Below, in pieces: positions 32,605-44,885 of a stretch of DNA of 64,000 nt. Below the pieces are notes generated by a model. The model ran no database searches. It worked only from the letters and a program-made list of their open reading frames with translations, and was not told the origin of the DNA. Numbering within the stretch: position 1 is the stretch's first letter; each line of letters starts with the position of its first letter. A program made the position numbers and the translations under genes. The stretch comes from Oscarella lobularis (taxonomy: Eukaryota > Porifera > Homoscleromorpha > Homosclerophorida > Oscarellidae), in the NCBI RefSeq assembly GCF_947507565.1, contig NC_089185.1:2914001-2978000 (forward strand), in the 5' to 3' direction.

Positions 32605-33874
32605 ATGCAGTTCTTGTTCTTTCTCGCTACTGTTTCGTTGCTATTTGAATGGGGAGAAAGTACAAACACGTGCCAAAATGCTCTCCTCCGAGTCGTCTCG
32701 TCCGCCGAAGGACCAACGGTCTGCATGTCGTTGAACGAGTACCAGAAACGAAGTGGAGGCGTGAACGCAACAAAAGGAGAGGTCTGACATCTTACTATAA
32801 TGACTAAACCTATGTATACTCGTCACGGTCACGTATGTAGAAAGGAGAGAAGGGAGCCGACGGACAGAAGGTATACGTGGTTCTAGTCAGAGACAGCCTG
32901 AGGCATTTTTTATTTCCGCTAGTTAGAATCGGGTGGGGCCACAGAAGGTAAGCATTTCGATATGACGTTTTGTTTATCTTAGTCTTCTAAACGAAGGGCT
33001 ACATGCTTTTATTAAACCGTGTCCGAGTTCCAATGCCATCTCGCTCAACATCGGTGGGAGAGTGTTTATGACGACTATAGAGACAATCTCTCGAGATCCT
33101 GACTCGATTCTCGCAACCATGGTCGCGAACAATCAAAGCGAACCGGACGGAAGTTATTTCTTCGATCGTGACCCCACCCATTTTCGGTACATATTGAATT
33201 ATATGCGAATGGGATTACCTAACCGGCCTGATACCTATCTCGCGAGAAGGGAGCTGTTACTTGAAGCCAGATACTACAACGTATCGGCAATCGTTCGACT
33301 TCTAAACCAGCCGTTTGGCGAAAGTATGATACTTCCATATGACAGCCAATATCAGAGCGTCATGCTGTCGTGGCTTCAGGAAGATGGAATCAGTTCTGAT
33401 TGGAAGCTAATCTACAGAGGCACGAGAGACGGCTTCGGCGCGTTATCTTTTCACGCGTTCTGTGACAATAAGGGTCCTACAATAACTCTCATTAAATCGG
33501 TTGGAGATTGCATATTTGGAGGCTACAGTGATTTTTCGTGGACTAGTAGAAATGATTATATTCAAAGTACGGACGCTTTCCTGTTTGCCTTTGTTTCTAG
33601 TGGCCTGGGCACAACACCTTTTCGAGGGCGAGTATTCCAAAACGCTGGAAATGCTATGTATGACAACAGCGGGTACGGTCCATCATTTGGAGGAGGTCAC
33701 GATCTGCACATTGCAAGTGATAGTAACTCAAATACTAATAGTTACATAAATTGGGGACATGCTTACGAGTTGCCTGATGGCTATACCTACAGTGGAAACG
33801 GCCGAACTTGGATTTGCGGAGCAAATTTTCAAACAATCGAAATCGAGGTCTTTGCACTGGCTTCCAGTAACTAA
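32605..33874 (+). CDS. Secreted collagen-BTB/T1-TLDc protein, array gene 2 (leader type II), 369 residues
   Basis: Exons 32605-32781, 32841-32870, 32923-32947 and 32997-33874 sum to 370 codons. The leader differs from type I (MQFLFFLATVSLLFEWGEST) and the linker reads KRSGGVNATKGE. Micro-exon 3 begins TTA rather than GGA, so the fifth triplet Gly is replaced by Leu (LES), unlike the other two type II genes. The hinge lacks the GSCSCYC run and reads GLHAFIKPCPSSN. T1 begins ISLNIGGRVFMTTIET; the region after T1 reads LPNRPDTY, two residues shorter than in gene 1. Head: SDFSWTSRNDYIQS, AMYDNSGYGPSFGGG. Confidence 0.8.
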
Positions 33875-34149
33875 ATCAGATGTTTCTGATTTGATGAACA
33901 GCCTGTAACTGCTGATATGTTTTCACTTGATGTTGTCTTGTTGCCGTTCGTCCAAGTTGTCTGATTTCTCAATTTGATGTGTTTTTTCTGCAAGCTTTAG
34001 TCAGCAATTAGGTGCTACCATTTGACTCCACATGCAGTCTACCAATCACCTTGATGCAACGAATAGGTTAATTTATTTATCGCATGCAAACTAGATAGTG
34101 CGTACATTAGACCAGTTTCCGTGTGCGCGCGCAGTCGCTAGACTATACG
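33875..34149. other. Spacer, 3' flank of gene 2 and type III promoter
   Basis: The 3' flank is the common array type ('cagcctgtaactgctgatatg', 'ttcgtccaagttgtctgatt'). It runs into the type III 5' flank ('gcgcgcagtcgctagactat'). No separate gene seen. Confidence 0.45.
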
Positions 34150-34484
34150 ATGAAGACGCTAGCATTTCTACTCGTTCTCGTCGTGCAAACCAATTCGTTC
34201 TTCCTCTCGAAGATCCCTATTCCGACGCTGCCTCCAATATTCGATCCGGCGACTCCTGCCGTCAACAAAGCTCCAAGTCTCCCAGACAATTTTGTCGTAC
34301 TCAACATCGGCGGAACAGTGTTCTCGGCGATTATGCGGCCGTTTTCAAAGCGAACGAAGTCGATGGAGCGTGTTTGGAGCAAATAAATAATGACATGCTC
34401 AAGAACGATTTGAATGTGGCTGCTCTTGGAAACAGGCATCGCATTCTCAGAAAAGTGCAATTGCTTTTTGGAAACGTTAAGTAG
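34150..34484 (+). pseudogene. Deletion chimera: type III leader joined to a SAM exon
   Basis: The frame opens MKTLAFLLVLVVQTNSFF and proceeds into the T1 start (VVLNIGGTVF). At 34,323 it jumps into the SAM exon sequence 'tcggcgattatgcggccg' in the wrong frame, stopping at 34,386. The intact arrangement is seen at 55,025-56,565; about 1.2 kb (most of T1, all TLDc, part of SAM) is missing here. The joint shares a 2-bp 'tc' microhomology. A short secreted peptide could still be made, but no domain survives. Confidence 0.8.
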
Positions 34485-35026
34485 TAAATTGTGTGTGCAC
34501 GTGCGAGCGTCGGCTTTTTCCCTTTTTTTTGCTATCGTTGTTTTGCTTTCGTAATTTTTGTTTCCATCCGGGACGGCGATTTCGAGAACTCCTCCTCGAA
34601 ATCGAGAACCTGGACGGTGATTTGAAGGCCCTGATGACGCCACGCGCAGCTAAAACGGACTCAAGAAGAGTTAGTGGACGACTAGGCATCATTTCGGCGA
34701 GATTCGGACGAGTTTCTAACGTTTTCGCAACGGTCAGCGTCTCAGCACGCGCCTTCGATCTTTCTACGTAGTGACCATGGGCAGTGTCTCAAGCAAGTGT
34801 TCACACGCGACGTTTCCTCCAAGCGTGTTATTACGTCAGACCTTGATTTCCATTCTCTACTCGCACGTGGCATAACCATAGCGACGGGAGCGGACCTAAA
34901 CGCGGTGGTCAAGCGGACGCAGGAACGTCTCCCTGCGCGGTGCATGTGGTTATATATTAGGTGAACGGACGCTGGTCTTTGACTGTTGTATATCATCGCT
35001 CCTGGCGAATTAGCAGAACACAGGCA
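34485..35026. repeat. SAM-gene 3' flank leading into a type I promoter
   Basis: It repeats 29,445-29,800 ('ggcatcatttcggcgagatt', 'cagcgtctcagcacgcgcc') and ends with a promoter containing 'gtggttatatattagg' (34,948-34,963). The type I 5' flank thus derives from, or was duplicated with, the 3' flank of the SH2/SAM gene. Confidence 0.6.
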
Positions 35027-36334
35027 ATGCAGTTCTTCTTCTTTCTTGCTACTCTCTCGTTCATATTCCAATGGGGGGAAAGTACAAGTACGTGCCAAAA
35101 TGCGAACCTCCGAGTCGTCTCGTCCGCAAAAGGGCCTACGGTCTGCATGTCGTTGAACGAGTACCAGAAACAAACTGTAGGCGTGAACGCAACGAAAGGA
35201 GAGGTTTGACATCTTACTATATAACTACTAAAAGCTATCTACTCGTCACGGTTACGTATAGAAAGGAGAGAGGGGAGTCGACGGACAGAAGGTAGGTCTG
35301 GTTTCCAGACAGAGACAGAGGGGCATGCATGACATTTCCACTAGGGAGAATCGGGTGGGACCATAGAAGGTAAGCGCTTATTTATATAATATGAAGTATG
35401 TTTATCGTAGTTAAAAAACTAAGAAGGGCTTCATACAAACGGATCGTGTTCATGCTATTGTATTGAACCGTGTCCGATTTCAAGTTCCAATGTTGTCTCG
35501 CTTAACGTCGGTGGAACGGTGTTCATGACGACTGTAGAGACTCTCACCCAAGACCCTCACTCAATTCTCGCTATCATGGTCGCGAACAATCAAAGCGAAC
35601 CGGACGGAAGTTATTTCTTTGATCGTGACCCCACCCATTTTCGCTACATATTAAATTATCTGCGAACGGGATTACTTTACGGCGATCAGCCCGATACCGA
35701 TCTCGCGAGAAGGGAGCTGCTACTTGAAGCCAGATACTACAACGTATCGGCAATGGTCCGACTCTTCAACCCGTTCAAAGATAGTGCTATACTTCCATAT
35801 GACAGCCAATACCAGAATGTCATGATGTCGTGGCTTCAGGAAGATGGAATCAGTTCTGATTGGAAGCTCATTTACAGAGGCACGAGGGACGGCTTCGCTG
35901 TGTCATCTTTCCACGCGTTCTGTGACAATAAGGGTCCTACAATAACCCTCATTAAATCGGTTGGAGATTGCATATTTGGAGGCTACAGCGATGTTTCGTG
36001 GACTAGTCGTGGTGCTTCTATCCAAAGTACGGACGCTTTCCTGTTTGCCTTTGTTTCTAATGGCCTGGGCACAACACCTTTTCGAGGGCGTGTATTCCAA
36101 AACTCTGCAGATGCTATGTACGACCACAAAGATTACGGTCCAACGTTTGGAAGAGGTCTCGATCTGCACATTGCAAGTGATAGTAACTCAAATACTAATA
36201 GTCACATAAATTGGGGACGTACTTACGAGTTGCCTGATGGCTATACCTTCGGTGGAAACGGCCGAACTTGGATTTGCGGGTATCAGTTTCAAACAATCGA
36301 AATTGAGGTCTTTGCACTGGCTTCCAGCAACTAA
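35027..36334 (+). CDS. Secreted collagen-BTB/T1-TLDc protein, array gene 3 (leader type I), 380 residues
   Basis: Exons 35027-35203, 35262-35291, 35345-35369 and 35424-36334; 381 codons. Its micro-exons encode GER-GVD-GQK-GES-GGT, so Lys/Ala of gene 1 become Arg/Val while every triplet Gly is kept. The hinge is preceded by Glu-Gly (aag|AAGGGC) instead of Gly-Gly. Head: SDVSWTSRGASIQS (Ser where most have Tyr), AMYDHKDYGPTFGRGLDL, SHINWGRTYE. No lesion seen. Confidence 0.82.
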
Positions 36335-36505
36335 ATCAGATGTTTCTGATTTGATGAACAGCCTGTAACTGCTGACATGTTTTACTTGATGTTGTCTTGT
36401 TGCCGTTCGTCCATGTTGTCTGATTTCTCAATTTGATGTGTTTTTCTGCAAGCATAATTCAGTCGTTACTGTACTACCATTTGATTCATCGCATGCAAAC
36501 TAGAT
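36335..36505. other. Short spacer
   Basis: Common 3' flank of array genes, truncated where the type III promoter and leader should begin. Nothing else seen. Confidence 0.4.
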
Positions 36506-37404
36506 AGCCTCCAATATTCGATCCGGCGACTCCTGCCGTCAACAAACCTCCAAGTCTCCCAGACAATTTTGTCGTACTCAACATCGGCGGAACAGTGTTC
36601 CTGACGACTATAGAGACACTCACTCAAGATCTGGACTCCGTCCTCGCGACGAATGTTACCTACTTCTTTGATCGTGACCCCACCCATTTTCGCTAAATAT
36701 TGAATTACCTGCGAACGGGAATATTTTACGAGCCCGATAACGATCTCGCGAAACAAGAGCTCCTACTCGAAGCGAAATACTACAACGTTTTGCACATCGT
36801 GGATCAGCTTGACCCGCCTTTCTCCAAAGAGAGTACCATACTTCCATATATCAGACGGTTCTCCAATCGTGGCTTCAGGAAGATGGAATCAGTTCTGACA
36901 ATTGGGAGTTGATTTATAGAGGCACTAGAGATGGCTTCAATAAGGGTCCAACAATAACCCTCATTAAATCGGTAGGAGATTGCATATTTGGAGGCTATAG
37001 TGATGTCTCGTGGAGTAGTAGCTCAGGGTATGTCAGCAGTACAGACGCTTTCCTGTTTGTCTTCGTTTCCAGTAGCCTAGGCACAACGCCTTTTCGAGGG
37101 CATGTAGTCAGAAACCCTGCCTGTATGCTATATATCAGGACAGCGGGTGGGGCCCAACATTTGGATATGGTCCCGACCTTCAAATTGCGGATAATAGTGA
37201 CTCAAATACTAGAGTTACCTGAATTGGGCATTCACCTACGAGACACCGGATGGCTACGACGGTGGAGAATGGGTTTGCGGGGTTAGTTTTCAAACAACCG
37301 AAATTGAAGTGTTTTCTCTGGCTTCCGGAGACATTTTGGATTGCCTGTCACTACCTTGCATATGTGTCACCTTTGATTTAGTTGTCAATGAGAGATGTCA
37401 CTGA
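36506..37404 (+). pseudogene. Type III BTB/T1-TLDc pseudogene, divergent subfamily
   Basis: The leader is deleted: 5' flank 'aactagatag' joins directly to the proline-rich linker ('cctccaatattcgatccgg'). An in-frame TAA at 36,694-36,696 replaces the Tyr codon of FRYILNYL. Deletions after 'acttccatat' and within the TLDc start shift the frame. The TLDc remnant is a distinct subfamily (SSSGYVSSTDAFLFVFVSSS, GHVVRNPACML) whose C-terminus continues past IEVFSLASGD to a Cys-containing tail ending near 37,404. The 58,761 copy shares its downstream lesions, so those preceded the duplication. Confidence 0.8.
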
Positions 37405-38135
37405 AGCCACTAGGATGGTTTGACTATTAATTAAGATCAATGATGCAACGCATCACGAGCTCTAGCGCTCTACGCGTGATATGGAAGACTTCAAGATGGC
37501 GGCGCGGAGAAGAACTCGTACAGTACTACTGTACGTGAAGCTCGAACAACGAGCGAACGAGTCAGGAAAAGGAAGAACGGGACTCAATGTTTCTAAAGCG
37601 TTTCGATTCGTCGCGGAAGCGATATCTGCACGGCCACCCTGTCATCATTCTCGATTTTAGTAGCGCACGTCGATCAAAGATGTCCGACGGCGAAGAAATG
37701 CAAAGAGAGGAGCCTAGCCGCCACTAAAGGGACCGATGCGTGCTGCAAAAAGCGAAACAAGTTTGCCTTTACAGTTCGAGACAATGATTTCGATCCAATT
37801 GGACGAGCGAAGCTGAAAACGAGGCTGGAAATGAAGATTCGCCGCATTGATGCCTGACGGACTTCTCGCGAAGACTCCATCGCGGACTCTAGTGGCATAA
37901 TTTCGGCGAGATTCAGCCGAGGTCCCCAACCTTTTCCTCCAAATAAGCGTCCACGTTAATTAATTAGTGAATAAAATAACGCCATAAAATAAATAATAAT
38001 ATCAGACGTGAATTCCATTCTTTAAACATACAGATCGTGATTGACTCCTGGAGGTCATGCACACCTGGAAGTATAAATAAGACGGGGTTGGGTTAGACCT
38101 GTTTCATATCACTCCTGCAAACGACGGTGTAGGCA
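37405..38135. repeat. Repeated block with basic ORF remnant and type IV promoter
   Basis: The same block occurs at about 47,583-48,320 and 59,766-60,506. Here the basic ORF beginning ATG 37,481 (MEDFKMAARRR) is broken by an 8-bp deletion near 37,578 relative to the intact copy. TATAAATAA at 38,072-38,080 lies about 60 bp before the next gene's ATG. Confidence 0.65.
38072..38080 (+). promoter_or_regulatory. TATA box of array gene 4
   Basis: TATAAATAA about 56 bp upstream of the ATG, within the repeated block. The same sequence stands before array gene 12 (60,442-60,449) and, orphaned, near 48,299. Confidence 0.55.
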
Positions 38136-39428
38136 ATGCAGTTCTTTCTCTTTCTCGCTACTGTTTCATCACTGATATTCGAATGGGGGAGAAGTACAAG
38201 CGCGTGCCAAAATGCGTTCCTCCGAGTCATCCGGTCCGCAGAAGGACCCACGGTCTGCATGTCGTTGAACCAGTACCAGAACGCAACGAAAGGAGAGGTT
38301 CGACGCTTTACTACTAAACCTATATGTACTCGTCACGGTCACGTATATATAGAAAGGAGAGAGGGGAGTCGACGGACAGAAGGTAGGTCTGGTTTCCAGG
38401 CAGAGACAGAGGGGCATGCATGACATGACATTTCCACTAGGGAGAATCGGGGACCATAGAAGGTAAGCGCTTATTTACATAATATGAGGTATGTTCATCG
38501 CAGTTAAAAAAACTAAGGAGGGCTTCATACAAACGGATCGTGTTCGTGCTACTGTATTAAACCGTGTCCGATCTCAAGTTCCAATGTCGTCTCGCTTAAC
38601 GTCGGTGGGACGGTGTTCATGACGACTGTAGAGACTCTCACCCAAGACCCTCGCTCGATTCTCGCGACCATGGTCGCGAACAATCAAAGCGAACCAGACG
38701 GAACTTATTTCTTTGATCGTGACCCCACCCATTTTCGCTACATATTGAATTATCTGCGAACGGGATTACTTTACGACGATCAGCCCGATACCGATCTCGC
38801 GAGAAAGGAACTGCTATTTGAAGCCAGATACTACAACGTATCGGCAATGGTCCGACTCTTCAACCCGTTCAAAGATAGTGCTGTACTTCCATATGACAGC
38901 CAGTATCAGAACGTCATGATGTCGTGGCTTCAGGAAGATGGGATCAGTTCTGATTGGAATCTCATTTACAGAGGAACGAGAGACGGCTTCGCTGCGTCAT
39001 CTTTCCACACGTTCTGTGACAATAAGGGTCCTACAATAACTCTCATCAAATCGGTTGGAGATTGCATATTTGGAGGCTACAGCGATGTTTCGTGGACTAG
39101 TCGTGGTGCTTATATCGAAAGTACGGACGCTTTCCTGTTTGCCTTTGTTTCTAATGGCCTGGGCACAACACCTTTTCGAGGGCGTGTATTCCAAAACGCT
39201 GGAAATGCTATGTATGACAACAGCGGGTACGGTCCAACGTTTGGAGGAGGTTTTGATCTGTACATTGCAAGTGATAGTAACTCAAATACTAATAGCTACA
39301 TGAATTGGGGAAATACTTACGAGTTGCCTGATGGCTATACCCACGGTGGAAGCGGCCAAACTTGGATTTGCGGGTATAATTTTCAAACAATCGAAATTGA
39401 GGTCTTTGCCCTGGCTTCCAGCAACTAA
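38136..39428 (+). CDS. Secreted collagen-BTB/T1-TLDc protein, array gene 4 (leader type IV), 374 residues
   Basis: Exons 38136-38297, 38353-38382, 38441-38462 and 38518-39428; 375 codons. Leader MQFFLFLATVSSLIFEWGRS; exon 1 is 15 nt shorter than type I, so the sequon follows directly (NQYQNATKGE). Micro-exon 3 is 22 nt, not 25: it lacks one Gly codon, giving GES-GTI, and phase is preserved because a whole codon is missing. Head: SRGAYIES, AMYDNSGYGPTFGGGFDLYI. A TATAAATAA box lies upstream. Confidence 0.8.
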
Positions 39429-40486
39429 ATCAGATGTTTCTGATTTGATGAACAGCCTGTATGTTTTCACTTGATGTTGTCTTGTTGCCGTTCGTCCAAG
39501 TTGTCTGATGTTTTTTTCTGCAAGCTTCAGTCGCTAGGTGCCACCATTTGACTTAGTATGCAGTCTACTACACCATGAGCATTGATACTACGAATAGGTT
39601 CATTTCTCTCGTATATTTTTAGATACCACATCAGACCAGATATTTCCAGTCATTCGTACGTGCATGCGCGCGCAATCACAAGACTACGGTACTTGTCGTG
39701 GAAGGAGGAAAACAGCTTTTGAACGAAGTGGCCCCAGAAGCTCCAAGGCGCACCACGTCCGTTGGCGGCAGGCCGTCGCAAGGCTGCCAGTCGGTGGGCC
39801 ACTAGTCGGTCGATGACGTCATGTACGTCGTGGATGCAACGCGTCGGTCTCGGCGATTATGCGGCCGTTTTCAAAGCGAACGAAGTCGATGGAGCGTGTT
39901 TGAGCAAATAAATAATGACATGCTCAAGAACGATTAGAATGTGGCTGCATGCATGCTCTTGGAAACAGGCAGCGCATTCTCAGAAAAGTGCAATTGCTTT
40001 TTGGAAACGTTAAGTAGTAGTAATTGTGTGTGCCCGTGCAAGCGTCGGCTTTCTTATATTCTTCCCTTTTTTTGGCTATCGTTGTTTTGCTTTCGTAATT
40101 TTTGTTTCCCTCCATTGATTATCCATGGGGACGGCGATTTCGAGCACTCCTCCTCGAAAATCGAGAACCTGGACGGTGATTTGAAGGCCCTGATGACGCC
40201 ACGCGCAGCTAAAACGGACTCTCTAAGACTCACGAAGAGTTATTGGACGACTAGGCATCATTTCGGCGAGATTCGGACGAACGGTCAGCGTCTCAGCACG
40301 CGCCTTCGATCTTTCTACGTAGTGACCATGGGCAGTGTCTCAAGCAGTGTTCACACGCGACGTTTCCTCCAAGCGTGTTATTACGTCAGACCGTGAGTTC
40401 CATTCTCTAGAGAGATTGGCTCGCATGTGGCATAACCATAGCGACGGGAGCGGACTTAAACGCGGTGGTATAGCAGAACACAGGCA
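39429..40486. repeat. SAM-exon copy (broken) and type I promoter
   Basis: Positions 39,705-40,019 match the SAM exon of the SH2/SAM gene. Trp of the SAM start is now in a tag stop context ('gccactagtcgg'), 4 extra bases (tacg) follow 'gatgacgtcatg', and 'gatttgaatg' has become 'gattagaatg'. The SAM gene's 3' flank follows to about 40,460, then a shortened type I promoter ('gcggtggtatagcagaacac'). Confidence 0.7.
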
Positions 40487-41792
40487 ATGCAGTTCTTCTT
40501 CTTTCTTGCTACTCTCTCGTTCATATTCCAATGCGGGGAAAGTACAAGTACGTGCCAAAATGCGAACCTCCGAGTCGTCTTGTCTGAAAAAGGGCCTACG
40601 GTCTGCATGTCGTTGAACGAGTACCAGAAACAAACTGTAGGCGTGAACGCAACGAAAGGAGAGGTTTGACATCTTACTATATAACTACTAAAAGCTATCT
40701 ACTCGTCACGGTTACGTATAGAAAGGGGAGAAGGGAGCCGACGGGCAAAAGGTAGGCCTGGTTTCCAGTCGGAGACAGAGGCGGCATGCATGACATTTCT
40801 ACTATAGGGAGAATCCGGTGGGGCCATAGAAGGTAAGCATTTATATATATGAAGTATTCTTTATCGTAGTATAAAACTAAGGAGGGCTACATACGAACGG
40901 ATCGTGTTCGTGCTATTGTATTGAACCGTGTCCGATTTCAAGTTCCAATGTCGTCTCGCTTAACGTCGGTGGGACGGTGTTCATGGCGACTGTAGAGACT
41001 CTCGCCCAAGACCCTCACTCGATTCTCGCGACCATGGTCGCGAACAATCAAAGCGAACCGGACGGAAGTTATTTCTTCGATCGTGACCCCACCCATTTTC
41101 GCTACATATTGAATTATCTGCGAACGGGATTACTTTACAGGGATCAGCCCGATACCAATCTTGCGAGAAGGGAGCTACTACTTGAAGCCAGATACTACAA
41201 CGTATCGGCAATGGTCCGACTCTTCAACCCGTTCAAAGAAAGTGCTATACTTCCATATGACAGCCAATATCAGACCGTCATGATATCGTGGCTTCATGAA
41301 GATGGAATCAGTTCTGATTGGAAGCTCATTTACAGAGGCACGAGAGACGGCTTCGCTGCGTCATCTTTTCACACGTTCTGTGACAATAAGGGTCCTACAA
41401 TAACTCTCATCAAATCGGTTGGAGATTGCGTATTTGGAGGCTACACTAATGTTTCATGGACTAGTAGAAATAGTTATATCCAAAGTACGGACGCTTTCCT
41501 GTTTGCCTTTGTTTCTAATGGCCTGGGCACAACACCTTTTCGAGGGCGTGTATTCCAAAACTCTCAATATGCTATGGTTGACCACATCGCGTACGGCCCA
41601 GTATTTGGAGGAGGTAACGATCTGCTCATTGCAAGTGATAGTAACTCAAATACTAATAGTTACATAAATTGGGGACATACTTACGAGTTGCCTGATGGCT
41701 ATACCTACGGTGGAAACGGCCGAACTTGGATTTGCGGAGCACATTTTCAAACAATCGAAATAGAGGTCTTTGCACTGGCTTCCAACAACTAA
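40487..41792 (+). CDS. Secreted collagen-BTB/T1-TLDc protein, array gene 5 (leader type I), 380 residues
   Basis: Exons 40487-40663, 40722-40751, 40808-40832 and 40882-41792; 381 codons. Exon 1 has FQCGEST where most have FQWGEST, adding a third Cys before the stalk. T1 begins VFMATVETLAQDP. Head: TNVSWTSRNSYIQS (Thr-Asn for Ser-Asp), AMVDHIAYGPVFGGGNDL, SYINWGHTYE. Micro-exons as in gene 1 (GEK-GAD-GQK-GES-GGA). Confidence 0.82.
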
Positions 41793-42539
41793 ATTTGACG
41801 AACTGCCTGTAACTGCTGACATGTTTCCTCTTGATGTTGCCTAGTCAGTTCATGTTGTCTGATTTCTCTGCGAGTTTCAGTCGTTTGCTAAAAGTAATTA
41901 GGTGCTACTATTTGACTTAGCAGCCTACTACAGTAGTCACCTTGACTCAACTTCGAAGCTCGCCGTACGATAATAGCAGCACTTTGGTAGTGTAGAAAAT
42001 CAAAGCTCAGCTGAACGCAATCGTGTACGGCGGAAGCGAACCGGTAAAAGAAGATCAGTAGAAAAATTTTCGGATGAAGTCAGGAATTGATTAATTTGTC
42101 CCTTTGTCCGCTCACTGAAGGATTATCCGAGACTCGTCTTTCAGTGAAGAAATCTTGATGGAAGAAGACTGTGACGGTCAGGACGAGGACCTCGTAATAT
42201 TGAATCGTGTAAATTGTTTTGCAGCGAATCAATAGACAACAAGCTGAACAGGTAAGAGCTTGGCCTAAATAAATAGCAGTAAATGTTCTATTCTACCTTC
42301 CAGCACTTGGAAGCGGTGAGACCTAAAATTTAGTGAAAGTGATATATGTAGGCAGTTTTTCTATACCTCAACCGTTAGGAATGCAGCTTTTGGACGACTA
42401 CAGCATATGCCTTCTTTCGCATAGGCAGTTGTTATGATTGGGTCCAGGAGGTCGCACCTGGTGGCATCACCATAACTGTATAAATGAGACGGAATTGACA
42501 GTTATATATCACTCCTACGAACTACCAGAGCGCAAGGCA
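41793..42539. repeat. Spacer with decayed SH2-gene exons; type II promoter
   Basis: Second copy of the 31,844-32,604 spacer, nearly identical to it: SH2-gene relics at about 41,995-42,385 and tataaat at about 42,479-42,485. Confidence 0.65.
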
Positions 42540-43819
42540 ATGCAGTTCTTGTTCTTTCTCGCTACTGTTTCGTTGCTATTTGAATGGGGAGAAAGTACAA
42601 ACACGTGCCAAAATGCTCTCCTCCGAGTCGTCTCGTCCGCCGAAGGACCAACGGTCTGCATGTCGTTGAACGAGTACCAGAAACGAAGTGGAGGCGTGAA
42701 CGCAACGAAAGGAGAGGTCTGACATCTTACTATAACGACTAAATCTATGTACTCGTCACGGTCACGTATATAGAAAGGAGAGAAGGGAGCCGACGGTCAG
42801 AAGGTATACGTGGGTCTGGTTCTAGTCAGAGACAGCCTGAGGCATTTTTTATTTCCGCTAGGGAGAATCGGGTGGGGCCACAGAAGGTAAGCATTTCGAT
42901 ATGACGTTTTGTTTATCTTAGTCTTCTAAACGAAGGGCTACATGCTTTTATTGAACCGTGTCGGAGTTCCAATGCCATCTCGCTCAACATCGGTGGGAGA
43001 GTGTTCATGACGACTATAGAGACAATCACTCGAGATCCTTACTCGATCCTCGCGACCGCGGTTATGAAGAATCAAAGCGAACCTGACGGAAGTTACTTCT
43101 TTGATCGAGACTTCACCTATTTTCGCTACATTTTGAATTACCTGCGAACGGGAATACTTTACCGCGACCAGCCCGATAGCGATCTCGCGAAAAGGGAGTT
43201 TCTACTTGAAGCCCAATACTACAACGTATCGGCAATCTTCGCACTTTTCAACCCTTTCAAAGATAGTGCTATACTTCCATATGACAGCCAATATCAGAGC
43301 GTCATGATGTCGTGGCTTCAGGAAGATGGAACCTATTCCGTCAATTGGAAGCTCATTTACAGAGGAACGAGAGACGGCTTCGCCGCGTCATCTTTTCACA
43401 CGTTGTGTGACAATAAGGGTCCTACAATAACTCTCATTAAATCGGTTGGAGATTGCATATTTGGAGGCTACAGCGATGTTTCGTGGACTAGTAGAAATGA
43501 TTATATCCAAAGTACGGACGCTTTCCTGTTTGCCTTTGTTTCTAATGGCCTGAGCACAACACCTTTTCGAGGGCGTGTATTCCAAAACTCTGCAAATGCT
43601 ATGTATGACCACAGTTCGTACGGTCCAACGTTTGGAGGAGGTTTTGATCTGCACATTGCAAGTAATAGTAACTTGAATGAAGCCAGTTACATGAATTGGG
43701 GAATTACTTACGAGTTGCCTGATGGCTATACCTCTGGTGGCAGCGGCCTAACTTGGATTTGCGGGTATAATTTTCAAGCAATTGAAATAGAGGTCTTTGC
43801 ACAGGCTTCCAGCAACTAA
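42540..43819 (+). CDS. Secreted collagen-BTB/T1-TLDc protein, array gene 6 (leader type II), 371 residues
   Basis: Exons 42540-42716, 42774-42803, 42862-42886 and 42936-43819; 372 codons. Micro-exon 2 reads GEK-GAD-GQK; micro-exon 3 keeps Gly (GES-GGA-T). T1 differs from type I (ATAVMKNQSEP, DRDFTYFRYILNYLRTGILY). The T1-TLDc link has TYSVNWKLIYRG like the intronless gene. Head: SRNDYIQS, AMYDHSSYGPTFGGGFDLHI, then SNSNLNEASYMNWGITYE, a block shared with gene 11 rather than with other type II genes. Confidence 0.8.
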
Positions 43820-44885
43820 ATCAGATGTTTCTGATTTGATGAACAGCCTGTAACTGCTGATATGTTTTCACTTGACGTTGTCTTGTTGCCGTTCGTCCAA
43901 GTTGTCTGATGTTTTTTTCTGCAAGCTTCAGTCGTTAGGTGCTACCATTTGACTTAGTATGCAGTCTACTACACCATGAGCATTGATACTACGAATAGGT
44001 TCATTTCTCTCGTATATTTTTAGATACCACATCAGACCAGATATTTCCAGTCATTCGTACGTGCATGCGCGCGCAATCACAAGACTACGGTACTTGTCGT
44101 GGAGGAGGAAAGCAGCTTTTGAACGAAGTGGCCCCACGCAGAAGCTCCAAGGCGCACCACGTCCGTTGGCGGCAGGCGTCGCTAGGCGGCCGGTCGGTGG
44201 GCCACTAGTCGGTCGATGACGTCATGTACGTCGTGGATGCAACGCGTCGGTCTCGGCGATTATGCGGCCGTTTTCAAAGCGAACGAAGTCGATGGAGCGT
44301 GTTTGAGCAAATAAATAATGACATGCTCAAGAACGATTAGAATGTGGCTGCATGCATGCTCTTGGAAACAGGCAGCGCATTCTCAGAAAAGTGCAATTGC
44401 TTGTTGGAAACGTTAAGTAGTAGTAATTGTGTGTGCCCGTGCAAGCGCCGGCTTTTTTATATTCTCCCCTTTTTTTGCTATCGTTGTTTCGCTTTTCGTA
44501 ATTTTTGTTTCCCTCCATCGATTATCCGGGGGGACGGCGATTTCGAGCACTCCTCCTCGAAAATCGAGAACCTGGACGGTGATTTGAAGGGCGATGACGC
44601 CACGGGCAGCTAAAACGGACTCTCTAAGACTCACGAAGAATTATTGGACGACTAGGCATCATTTCGGCGAGATTCGGACGAACGGTCAGCGTCTCAGCAC
44701 GCGCCTTCGATCTTTCTACGTAGTGACCATGGGCAGTGTCTCAAGCAGTGTTCACACGCGACGTTTCCTCCAAGCGTGTTATTACGTCAGACCGTGAGTT
44801 CCATTCTCTAGAGATTGGCTCGCACGTGGCATAACCATAGCGACGGGAGCGGACCTAAACGCGGTGGTATAGCAGAACACAGGCA
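43820..44885. repeat. SAM-exon copy (broken) and type I promoter
   Basis: SAM-exon copy at about 44,098-44,420 with the same 'gccactagtcgg' and 'gattagaatg' changes as the 39.7 kb copy plus its own indels ('cccacgcagaagc'). The SAM gene's 3' flank and the shortened type I promoter follow. Confidence 0.7.

Noticed and set aside
34477-34771. Frames in the SAM-gene 3' flank copies (for example MTPRAAKTDSL...)
   Set aside because: They recur only with the duplicated flank, differ by frameshifts between copies and carry no domain.
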